Assembly: GCA_021397835.1 (NCBI GenBank)
Contig: JAJFZO010000345.1
Coordinates: 620,001 to 684,000 of the forward strand
Length of the DNA stretch: 64,000 bases
Reading direction: 5' to 3'
From: Moringa oleifera
Lineage: Eukaryota; Streptophyta; Magnoliopsida; Brassicales; Moringaceae
The notes beneath the pieces were generated by a model. That model saw nothing but the letters and a program-made list of their open reading frames with translations, was not told where the DNA came from and ran no database searches. Both the position numbers and the translations under genes were made by a program. Every line of letters begins with the position of its first letter. The stretch's first letter is position 1. This document shows, piece after piece, positions 47,750 through 56,719 of the stretch.

Positions 47750-49320
47750 CTTGAGTGCGCTAGAAGAAAAAGTTTATTGGTTTATTGGTAATATGAAACG
47801 TTCTCTTAATATTTGTCCTTTCTATTTGTTTCATTTGAAAATGTGGCTGCTAAATTCAAGTATAAAATCTTCAATTTGAATATCTTCAATTTTGAAGTTT
47901 TTTACAAGTTGATATATGAGGGTTTGAGTTATCACTTGTTACACATAAGAGCTTGATTGCTAATATGATTAAATGTTAGAGATTTGTACTGCAAAATTTC
48001 CACTAAAAATTGAATTTAATGCAAGTAATAATTATTTTAGATTTAATTAAAAAATTTAAATACATACTTTTAGGGTAAAATAAAAAAATGTAAATAAGAC
48101 CTTTTCTAATTCAATTTTCAAACTTTCATTTGGTTCAATGAAACATATGGTCTTTCAATTCAGTTTAATTTAAATTCTACCAAAAAATTTTAAAAATAAA
48201 GATATTCAAATAGGGGATCTTATAGAATAAATTTTGACATAAAATTTTGTAGAAATGTAAAAAAAAAAAATCAAAATATACTCACAAAAAATTCAATTCT
48301 TTTAATTTTTTATATTTATCCTAAATTTCAAATTAAAACAAAGTCATAATATTTTTAATAATAAAAAATAAAATATAATAAATATAAAAATAATTAAATT
48401 TTTTAATAAAAATAAGAATTTGTTGAAATGAGTGTATAAAGTTTTTAATGCATTAAATTTAATAAATAATATTTTTATTGTATTCGAATTACACTTTATT
48501 TAATTTGATATAAAATTTTTAAATTTGCATTATTAAAATTTAAAAAAATAAAAATTGTTAACATATTATGGAGGTAATTATATATAATAATGATAAAAAA
48601 AGATATATTTTAGCAATTAATGTTTCCAATGGTTTTATACATTTATTAATAGTGACTGTTAAACAAAAGTTGTTGAAAATAAAACAAAATAAGTTCTTGC
48701 AGTACATATAATGGAGATTCTTAAAATTTTCATTAAACAATTATCGACGCCTTGTTGTAGTGCAAAGAAGGCACTTAAGCGAAAGTTTAAGACAATTGCA
48801 ACAACAAAAGCTATAACAAAACACAAGAGCAATTCTTTCGTTTGAACATGAGCAAATGCTTCTCGTGTTTCACGACAACAATAACTATGGTTGCCTTATC
48901 AACAGCTTTTACTTATGTGCCTTACTTGCTTGTTCAAGCATTGTGTTCTTTGCAATTTCTTTCTTGCTCTCCAACATGGAATCATGAATACTGTCAAAAC
49001 AAAAGTAAATATCAATAATTTTTCATAATAAATGAATATCAACATCAATTTTTAAAAGATGCAAATAATATGTTTTTTATTTAATATGTATTTTTTAAGT
49101 AACAAATATTTGATTTCAATATAAACTTAAGTTATTATAAAATAAAAAATGTTTCATCTAGATTATTATTTGCACTTAAATTTGTTTGTTAAAGGTCATG
49201 ATCTTTTCGATACTATCATTATATCTATCTTTATCACAACCTCACCATCAAACTAATAAGTTTTATTTAGAATAGCAAAAAAAAAAAAAAAATTTGTTAT
49301 CCAACTCATTGTAGGTACTT
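47750..49320. repeat. Local repeat, copy A (longest uninterrupted copy)
   Basis: About 1.57 kb shared with copies B (50,243-51,240) and C (51,242-51,623 plus 55,188-55,905). Shared blocks include aagtttattggt, aaaatgtggctgc, caattttgaagtttttt, ttaataataaaaaataaaatat, aagaatttgttgaaatga, cgacgccttgttgtagtgcaaagaa and gtaacaaatattt. Copy A has the unbroken sequence gttgaaatgagtgtataaag at the point where copy C carries the CACTA element. On the minus strand it contains a broken version of the small membrane-protein frame described for copy C. Confidence 0.85.
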
Positions 49321-49470
49321 CTTTTATTTTTTAAATAGGAAATAATAGTAAATTTATACGAACTACAAATCACCAAGGATGCACCTAAGTATATATATTT
49401 GGATGCTCTTTATAGATTCTATTAATATCCATTAGGAAAAACATATGTGTATAATGTAGCAATTCAAAAA

Positions 49471-49494
49471 TGATGATGATGATGATGATGATAA
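49471..49494. repeat. (TGA/GAT)n microsatellite
   Basis: tgatgatgatgatgatgatgata, seven to eight units, next to the right end of repeat copy A. Confidence 0.9.
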
Positions 49495-49689
49495 TAAGTT
49501 AAGAAAAAAATGAAAATGAAACAACTAGATTTACCTTAATTCGGCAATATGAGTACATCAACTGAGGACAATGTGAAAGAAACTTCTAAGATACTATAAA
49601 GATTAACCTTTCTTAATCCCAAAACCTTTGTTCTAAGGGAAAAAAAACATAAACAAGGAGAACCATCACAATAGAAAGAAAAATTCCCT

Positions 49690-49990
49690 ATCATTTCAAG
49701 AATAAGGAGATGAAAACCTCTTTTTTTGAAAAAAAAAATGGCGAAATGAGAACCATTGGATATGAGAATTATAGTTCTTTAAAAATAAGAAATAAGAACT
49801 ATGTCATAGGAAAATGAAAATCATCTCGTGAAAAAGTGAGAACTATCTCCATCTCCCTGAGAAGAAAATGAAAACCATATCCCTGAGAACAAAAAGATAA
49901 GAACAATTCTTTAAGAACACAGAAATAGGAACCATCTCCTTAAAAACAAGAAATGGGAAATCGTCTCTCAAAAATATAAGAAGAAATAAC
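49690..49990. repeat. Degenerate short repeats (gagaaccatctcc type)
   Basis: A run of loosely repeated phrases of about 30-45 bp such as gagaaccatt, gagaactatctcc, gaaaaccatatccctgagaac and ggaaccatctccttaaaaac. It lies between repeat copies A and B. It could be an old minisatellite. Nothing coding is seen. Confidence 0.6.
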
Positions 49991-50242
49991 CTTGTAACTC
50001 TCTACTTAACAGTAAAATAGGTAGAATTCCTGACACCATACGTATTTATAACGAAAAATAAAAATGAAATAATTATAAAAAAAAAAGATAATGATTATCA
50101 CCAATGATAATCTTGAATATGATAATTATCTTTAATGTAATATCATTCTTATCTTCATTGGACTTGTTTAAATGATCAAGATAACTATCATCATTATCAC
50201 CATTTATTGAAAATCTTAGACAAATGATGACCTTTACAACTA

Positions 50243-51240
50243 GTTAAGAACTTGAGTGCAGTAAGAGAAAAAGTTTATTGGTGTACTCACAATATGAAAC
50301 TTTCTTTTAATATTTGTACTTTCTATTTGTTTTATTTGAAAATGTGGCTGCCAAATTCAACTATAAAATTTCTAATTTGAATGTCTCCAATTTTGAAGTT
50401 TTTTGCAAGGTTCAATTTAGTCCAAATTGATATATTAAGGTTTGAGTTATCACTTTTTACACATAAGAGTTTGATTGGTAATGTGAGTAAACAACAGAGT
50501 TTTGTAATGTAAAATTTTCTCTAAAAATTAAATTTGATGTAATTAATAATTATTTTAGATTAAATTAACAAATTTAAATACATAATTTTTAAGGTAAAAC
50601 AAAAATATCTAAATAAGACCTTTTTTAATTCAATTTTCAAACTTTAATTTGGTTCAATTTTCATATGATCTTTCAATTTAGTTTAATCTAAATCCTGCCA
50701 GAAAATTTTAAAAATAAAGATATTCAAATAGCAGATCTTATACAATAAATTTTGACTTAAAATTTTGCAAAAAATGTAAAAAAAAATTAATTATCATCAT
50801 AAAAAATTCAATTTTTTAATTTTTTCATCTTTATCCTAAATTTAAAATTAAAAAAAGTCATAATATTTTTAATAATAAAAAATAAAATATAGTAAATACA
50901 AAAATAATAGGTATTTTTAATTAAAATAAAAATTTGTTGAAATGAATGTATAAAGTTTTTAATGAAAAAGGAATATCAATTTCAATTTTTAAAAGATGCA
51001 AATAATGTGTTTTTTATTTAACATGAATTTTTTAAGTAACAAATATTTAATTTTAATATAGACTTAAGATATTATAAAACAAAAAATGGTTCATCCATAT
51101 TATTATTTGCACTTATATTTGTTTTGTTAAAAATCATGATCTCTTCGATATTATCATTATCACTACCTCTATGACAACCTCCCCATCATACTAATAAGTT
51201 TTATTTAGAATAACAAAAAGAAGTAAAATTGTTATGTAAC
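50243..51240. repeat. Local repeat, copy B (internal deletion)
   Basis: Aligned with copy A from aacttgagtgcagtaagagaaaaag. After gttgaaatgaatgtataaagtttttaatg (about 50,965) it lacks the roughly 600-bp centre present in A and C, including the membrane-protein frame, and resumes at atatcaatttcaatttttaaaagatgcaaataatgtg. It shows the CACTA target site unoccupied. Confidence 0.85.
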
Positions 51241-51241
51241 T

Positions 51242-51623
51242 CATTGATTAAATTAAATATATATATTAAATGCATAATTTTAAGGGTAAACGAAAAATCT
51301 AAATAAGACCTTTTTCTAATTCAATTTTCAAACTTCAATTTGTGATCTTTCAATTCTGTTTATTCTAAATTTTGCCACAAAATTAGAAAATAAAGATATT
51401 GAGAGATCTTATACAACAAATTTTGACTTAAAATTTTGCAAAAATGTCAAAAAAAAATTCAAATTATCATCATAAAAAATTTTATTTTTTTAGTTTTTTC
51501 ATCTTTATCCTAAATTTCAATTTAAAACAAAAGTCACAATATTTTTAATAATAAAAAATAAAATATATTAAATGTAAAAATAATTGAAATTTTAAATAAA
51601 AATAAGAATTTGTTGAAATGAAT
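51242..51623. repeat. Local repeat, copy C, left part
   Basis: Matches A and B from aaatgcataattttaagggtaaa to aagaatttgttgaaatgaat, where the CACTA element begins. The last three bases, AAT (51,621-51,623), are the left target-site duplication. Confidence 0.88.
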
Positions 51624-51649
51624 CACTACAAGAAAAATGGGATTACTTC

Positions 51650-51860
51650 ACACTGGATAGTTCACAGTTTTAATAACAACTGTGAATAAAAGAATTTTTA
51701 TTCACAGTTGTAATAAAACTGTGAACAAAGATTTCTTTTATTCACAGTTGTTACTAAAACTGTGAATAAAGAAAAACTTTTGTTCACAGTTATGCTTATA
51801 ACTGTGAACTAAGTGAAACTTTTATTCACAGTTATGTTTATAATTGTGAACAAAAGGTAT
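51650..51860. repeat. CACTA sub-terminal array 1 (left)
   Basis: Five head-to-head pairs of TTCACAGTT and AACTGTGAA, separated by short A/T spacers (taataac, gtaataaa, gttactaa, atgcttat, atgtttat). The last right arm is AATTGTGAA. In En/Spm elements such sub-terminal motifs are bound by an element-encoded protein during transposition. Confidence 0.88.
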
Positions 51861-51946
51861 GTGCACCATGCATTGAATTTTTATGCCTTTGTTACAGGTC
51901 TTCCTTTCTTTTCTTCTTCCGTTTCTTCAACCCCCTCCTGAACCAG

Positions 51947-51988
51947 AATGAGCTGCTGTTTGCCAAAATCGAGTACATGCATAAGAGG
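51947..51988 (+). pseudogene. Captured AGAMOUS-like MADS-box exon (K-domain), 3' part
   Basis: In one frame the exon piece reads N-E-L-L-F-A-K-I-E-Y-M-H-K-R, ending at AAG AGG followed by a GT splice donor (51,989). Floral C-class MADS proteins have the matching KKNELLFAEIEYMQKR at the end of a K-domain exon, and the exon border is in the same place. Similarity to the left of 51,947 is weak (AACCCCCTCCTGAACCAG), so the left edge of the captured piece is uncertain. It lies directly after CACTA array 1. Confidence 0.85.
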
Positions 51989-52183
51989 GTAACTCTATGC
52001 TCATAATCCCCTTAAATTTCTAATATGGTAGCATAGTTTAAACAAGCATATTGAGTTTCCATTGATTCTGCCATTGAAAATCACTTCAGTAGCTTCAGGT
52101 CTGAATTGAAAAATTAGTGTCAACTTATAACCTGCAAATATTTTCTTTCTGTCTCATTGAAACCATTCATGGGTGTCTTGCAG

Positions 52184-52225
52184 GAAATTAACTTTCATAA
52201 CAATAACCAGCTTCTCCGAGCAAAG
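52184..52225 (+). pseudogene. Captured AGAMOUS-like MADS-box exon, complete 42-bp exon
   Basis: A 42-bp exon between an acceptor (gtgtcttgcag) and a donor (GTACTC) reads E-I-N-F-H-N-N-N-Q-L-L-R-A-K. AGAMOUS-clade genes have a 42-bp exon here encoding EIDLHNNNQLLRAK. Frame and phase continue correctly from the preceding piece (…KR|E…), and the 195-bp intron between them is kept. The next intron begins in a C/T-rich stretch and TA repeat (52,293-52,314). No following exon (IAENER-like) was found, so the transposon carries a slice of the gene and not a copy of its mRNA. Confidence 0.88.
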
Positions 52226-52680
52226 GTACTCTCTCCCTCTTTGTCCCTCTCTTTCTCCTCTGTTTTTGCATCTTTTTGTGATTTTTTCGATGGATATATA
52301 TATATATATATATAAGCAGATATCTAAGAATAAGAGGAACTAGCAAAACATGAACTTGATGCCAAGAGGAGCTAATTAACTGTGAGATATGCTGTAAAGT
52401 TAAGCCAAACCATTAATTAATTCCAAACGAATTAAGAGGATCCAGATGGAAGTCATGCCCTCTCCAGAAGGTGATGAGAACATATATAAAAAGCAAACCC
52501 CTCTGCTGCCTCACAGCAGTAGAAGGAAAGGGATGCTCATGCATGCCCACCACCACCAAGCCAAAGTTACAATCGGCCTTCCTTAGCCCTCCCCCTTCTC
52601 TCCCGCACTTTCTTTTTCTGGTGAAGCTGTGAATCCATGTGCAAGTGAATGAAGAAGGCAGTGACAGTGAGTGAATAAAG
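52226..52680 (+). other. Further captured DNA inside the CACTA element
   Basis: This starts as the intron after the 42-bp AGAMOUS-like exon. The more GC-rich part, 52,440-52,640 (atatataaaaagcaaacccc, cctcacagcagtagaagg, ccaccaccaccaagcc), looks like promoter/5'-leader or further gene DNA. I cannot assign it to a gene. Confidence 0.45.
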
Positions 52681-52689
52681 GCACTAACC

Positions 52690-52975
52690 TTTGTTCACAG
52701 TTTTAGCCATAACTGTGAATAAAGGGTTTTATTCACAGTTCTGGCAGTAACTGTGAACAAAACTCTATATCTTTTATTCACAGTTTCAGCCATAATTGTG
52801 AATAAAGGGTTTTATTCACAGTTCTGGCGGTAACTGTGAACAAAACTCTGTATCTTTTATTCACAGTTTCAGCCATAACTGTGAATAAAGGGTTTTATTC
52901 ACAGTTTTGGCAGTAACTGTGAATAAAGCTCTGCATCTTTTATTCACAGTTTCAGCCATAACTGTGAATAAATCT
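52690..52975. repeat. CACTA internal array 2, 83-bp tandem repeat
   Basis: A unit of exactly 83 bp, cttttattcacagtttcagc ..., starts at 52,771, 52,854 and 52,937; a preceding partial unit begins at about 52,690. Each full unit holds two hairpins built from TTCACAGTT and AACTGTGAA with loops such as tcagccat and ctggcagt. Units are nearly identical, so the array amplified recently or is being homogenised. Confidence 0.92.
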
Positions 52976-53430
52976 TTGCATCTTCTCCAGAAACATCGAC
53001 AAATTAATTCATTCATTCATTCTTCTTATCCAATTACTCAAACATTTCTTCGATTCTTTAGGTAAGAAGTGCACACTGTGAGGACAGTCTCTCCGGGCTG
53101 TAGATGTGTAAACCAAACATTCAATCGGCCCTAACCATTTACATCGAAGGGATTAAAAGTGTGTGCAGTGTTGCTTGCTTTTGGGTTCCACATCTCCTCC
53201 CCTTTTTTCAGTAAGTTATATCTTTTCTCTCGAAATATTGTGCTCATCTTTTTTGTTAAAATGCAGAAATTATTGTTCCTTGATTTTTGGCTTTTAGTTT
53301 CATTATTTTTAAGCTCAAATTCGGATGTGGTTTTCCTCCCATTGAGATTCTAGATATATGCATGGTTTCATTTTCATCAAGATTTTAAATCTATTTTGAG
53401 GTTCAAAATATTTGTTTAGATCCAAGATTT
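52976..53430 (+). other. Element-internal DNA, no recognisable gene
   Basis: Contains attcattcattcattc (about 53,005-53,020) and a possible donor-like ttaggtaagaag at 53,061. A 64-codon open frame (53,159-53,353) is unassigned. It may be further captured gene sequence. Confidence 0.4.
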
Positions 53431-53438
53431 AGATGTAT

Positions 53439-53870
53439 GGGTTCCCGAATGTGGGATGAGAGTTCCTGGTTGAGGGGTTCTAGATCTAGGCTAAGAGTTT
53501 CGGATTTGGGTGCGAGGAGTTCCAAATCTGGGCAGGTGTTCTGGATTTAGGCTGATTGTTTTGGATCTGGGGGAGAGGAGTTCCAGATCTTGGCTGGAAT
53601 TCTAGATCTAGGCTGAGTGTTTCAGATTTGGGTGAGAAGGGTTCCAGATCTGGGCTGGGGTTCCACATCTAGGCTGAGAGTTTCGGACCTGGGTGAAGGG
53701 TTCCAAATCTAGGTTGGGGTTCCAGATTGGGTGAGGGGTTAGGGGTTCCAGATCTAGACTAGAGTTTCCAGATCTGAGTGAGGGGTCTGGGGGTTCCAGA
53801 CCTGGCTGAGTGGTTCTAGATTTGGACTAAGGATTCTAGACCTAGGTGAGGGGTCTGAATTAATCTTTTG
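53439..53870. repeat. G-rich degenerate minisatellite
   Basis: About 430 bp of loosely repeated ggttccagatctgggctg- and gagagtttcggatttgggtg-like units of roughly 20-22 bp, often alternating. The + strand is strongly G-rich. The minus strand stays open for 60 codons as a Pro-rich peptide only because of the repeat. It lies inside the CACTA element. Confidence 0.85.
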
Positions 53871-54689
53871 TCCCCAATTTATAATTACTTTTTTTCTTTT
53901 TATTAGTATCAGCTTTTGTGTTGTTTTGTTATTTTCCAGCTATTGGCATGGCTCTTCTCCAACAAATATGACCAAAAAGGAGCTTTGTGGACCTTGTTTT
54001 AAGTTTGCTTCTCAAGAAATTTTTAATAGCAAGTGAACTATCATGCAGCCTAAATTAGAGCATGAGATAAATCATTATCTAAAGTAAAAGGCAAATGAAA
54101 TACTCATGGTCTAATATTCAGTATTATGTTATAAATAAAGTATTGAGCAAATAATAGTGTTGTATGTAACAATCAAGGAGGAAGAATCTATAACTTTTTA
54201 TATTTTTATTTTCAATTCATTTACTTTTTGTTTATATATAAATACAAAATTGCATCAATTCACTTGTTCCTATACAAATATTTTTCCAGTATATTGAGTA
54301 ACTTCACGCTATGACATCGAAAAATCAAATGTCACCATAAGAAAGAAAAAATTTTACTTTTTAATTATTTGTGATGGTTTACTTTTTAATTATTTGTGAT
54401 GGTTTACTTTTTAATTATATGCAATATTTTTTATATTTTTAAATTTTATTTTTAAGTAAATAGAAAAATGTGAAATCCTAAGCAAAAAATTTTGATTTTG
54501 AAAAACAAGTAATCAAATAATAATTAAAAATATGAATTATAATTACAAAATTAAGATTATTAAAAATTAAATAATGATTTAATTTTAAATTATTATACGT
54601 TAAAAACAAAAACAAATTAAATAATAATTTAAATTTTTAATTATTTATCAATTTGGTTTTTGTTTTTTTTTTAAATTAATAAATAAAAA
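53871..54689. other. CACTA-internal AT-rich DNA
   Basis: No transposase or other coding sequence was found. A 26-bp phrase gtgatggtttactttttaattattt repeats about twice near 54,355-54,415. Confidence 0.55.
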
Positions 54690-54694
54690 GTAAT

Positions 54695-55140
54695 AGTTTT
54701 ATTCACGGTTTTAGAACTATGAACAAAACTTTAATAAACTGTGAATTAAAGTGTGGTATTCAAACTTTTATTCACAGTTCTATAATTGTGAACAAATCTT
54801 TAATGAACTGTGAACTAATATAGTTTTATTCACAGTTTTATAACTGTGAACAAATCTTTAATAAACTGTGAACTAACATAGTTTTTATTCACAGTTCTAT
54901 AACTGTGAACAAAATATTAATGAACTGTGAACTAACATAGTTTTTATTCACAGTTCTATAACTGTGAACAAAACGTTAATGAACTGTGAACTAATATAGT
55001 TTTATTCACAGTTCTATAACTGTGAACAAAATATTAATGAACTGTGAACTAAATTTGTTTTATTCACAGTTTTAGAACTGTGAACTATTTTCACTGACTT
55101 TTGTTCACATCAACATAGTCCACAGTTTTACAACTGTGAA
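54695..55140. repeat. CACTA sub-terminal array 3 (right), ~59-bp tandem repeat
   Basis: Repeats of tttattcacagttctataactgtgaacaaa... followed by aatgaactgtgaactaa. The cacagtt of successive units starts at 54,831, 54,890, 54,949, 55,007 and 55,065, so the period is 58-59 bp. Each unit has one TTCACAGTT and two AACTGTGAA motifs. The period and spacers differ from array 2 while the motif is the same. Confidence 0.92.
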
Positions 55141-55187
55141 CAAAAGCCGTTAAAAGTATGTGAATGAAAAGCTATTTTGTTGTGGTG

Positions 55188-55905
55188 AATGTATAAAGTT
55201 TTTAATGCATTATATTTGATAAATAAAATTTTTATTTTATTCGAATTACACTTTATTTAATTCGACATAAAATTTTTAAATTTGCATTACAAAATTTTAA
55301 AAAGTTAAAAATTGTTAACATATTATGGAGGTAATATAATAACCATCAAAAACATATATTTTACTAATTAATATTCACAACTATCTTATACATTTATTCA
55401 TAGTGACTGTTAAACAAAAGTTATTAAAAATACAACAAAATAAGTTCTTGCAATACATATAATAGAAATTCTCAAAATTTTCATTAAACAATTGTCGACG
55501 CCTTGTTGTAGTGCAAAGAAGACACTTAAGTGAAAGGCAGCTAGTAAGACAATTGCAATAATAATAGCTACAACAAAACACAAGAGCGATTTCTTTTCTT
55601 TGAATATGAGCAAATGCTCCTCATGTTTCGCGACAACTATAATTACAGTTGCCTTATCAACGGCTTTCGCTTATGTGCCCTACATGCTCATTCAAGCATT
55701 GTGTTCTTCACAATCTCTTACTTGTTGTCGAGCATCAAATCATTAATACTGTCAAAACAAAAGTAAATATCAATAATTTTTACTCAAAATTGAATATCGA
55801 CATCAATTTTTAAAAGATCCAATAATGTGTTTTTTATTTCAAATGTATTTTTTAAGTAACAAATATTTTAATTCAATATAGCCTTAAGATATTGCAAAAA
55901 AAAAA
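55188..55905. repeat. Local repeat, copy C, right part
   Basis: Continues the A/B/C repeat after the transposon, starting with the AAT duplication and gtataaagtttttaatgc. It includes the small minus-strand frame described in the next entry and ends near the poly-A at 55,895-55,910. Confidence 0.88.
55410..55770 (-). pseudogene. Unidentified small membrane-protein coding remnant in repeat copy C
   Basis: The minus-strand open frame 55,613-55,410 reads EKKSLLCFVVAIIIAIVLLA, then AFHLSVFFALQQGVDNCLMKI, with one or two strongly hydrophobic segments. Upstream, beyond a frameshift, is V-D-K-A-T-V-I-I-V-V-A-K-H-E-E-H-L-L and, after an acceptor-like ttttgacag at about 55,765-55,757, I-N-D-L-M-L-D-N-K. 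Copy A has the same gene piece with independent breaks. I do not recognise the family. The two copies agree better in the predicted protein region than in the flanking AT-rich DNA, by eye. Confidence 0.5.
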
Positions 55906-56719
55906 AAAAAGGAAGTTTCATCCACATTGTTTTGTATGACTATTAATTATCTTTTATATTTATAAATTATTTTCTAATTTTCAACCTTGTTAATCTCATG
56001 TAAGTTTTTAATTTATCCAAAATACCTATGTATGGATAATGTATATTGTAAAAATGCTTATTATACTATTATGCTACTTGCATGTTAACTTCGTTTGTTA
56101 GAATGTTGAATGTAAATAAAAGTAAACTTCTTTCTATATCAGAAGGATAATTGTATCTTGACACAATTAATTAGAAGACTACATTCTTAATTGCATTCAA
56201 TTTATTGAAAACCTCAATTCTTTTTTAAGTTTAATTATTTATTAAGTTTAATCAAATAATAGATCTTTATTTATGAAATCTAATTAAATAATTGATTTAA
56301 TTATATATCAAATCTAATTAATAGATATAGTTTATTTTACTATGTAAATTTTGAATAAAATTCTATAATTAAGCATAATTTTTGTTACAATTTAAATTTT
56401 AAAGTGTTCATAGAAAACAAAAGAAGTTGAAAACAAGAAATGAGAAGCAAGAAATAAAACTCTTGCTTTTGGCAGAGTATATATAAGTAATAATAAGCCA
56501 TGAGAGATGATTTTAGGTTAATATATTTTTTTATGGGAAAAGGATTTATAGATATGAAAGATATGGATTACATAAGTTTACTGGTATGGAGTTCAGTTAC
56601 AGTTTTTTTTTCTCACTTATTGTTAAAGGTATGTGGGCTATTCTATGGACAAGTACATTTGCATTTCTTGGTATATGGTTAAAAAAACATGATGTAAATC
56701 TAGAAGTGAGTTGAATATT
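55906..56719. other. No recognisable gene
   Basis: AT-rich DNA between repeat copy C and the LINE relic. The frame at 56,500-56,682 shows no family signature. Confidence 0.5.

Larger units (their letters stand above)
51624..55187 (+). mobile_element. CACTA-type DNA transposon, non-autonomous, with captured AGAMOUS-like exons
   Basis: The left end is CACTACAAGAAAAATGGG (51,624). The right end, read on the minus strand, is CACCACAACAAAATAGC (to 55,187). These are imperfect CACTA terminal inverted repeats (the right end has CACCA). AAT flanks both sides (51,621-51,623 and 55,188-55,190), the 3-bp duplication typical of the En/Spm superfamily. Sub-terminal arrays of TTCACAGTT / AACTGTGAA motifs lie at both ends and in the middle. 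I find no transposase frame, so mobilisation would need an enzyme made elsewhere. Between arrays 1 and 2 it holds pieces of a MADS-box gene; between arrays 2 and 3 a G-rich minisatellite. Total length is 3,564 bp. Confidence 0.92.

Noticed and set aside
49690..49990. CRISPR-like array
   Set aside because: The phrases are degenerate, lack constant repeat length and lie in a plant nuclear context.
53486..53668. Proline-rich 60-codon minus-strand frame
   Set aside because: It arises from the G-rich minisatellite on the opposite strand.
51650..55140. Palindromic arrays as centromeric satellite or miRNA precursors
   Set aside because: The arrays are short, confined within the CACTA ends and built on a 9-bp motif, so sub-terminal transposase-binding repeats explain them better.
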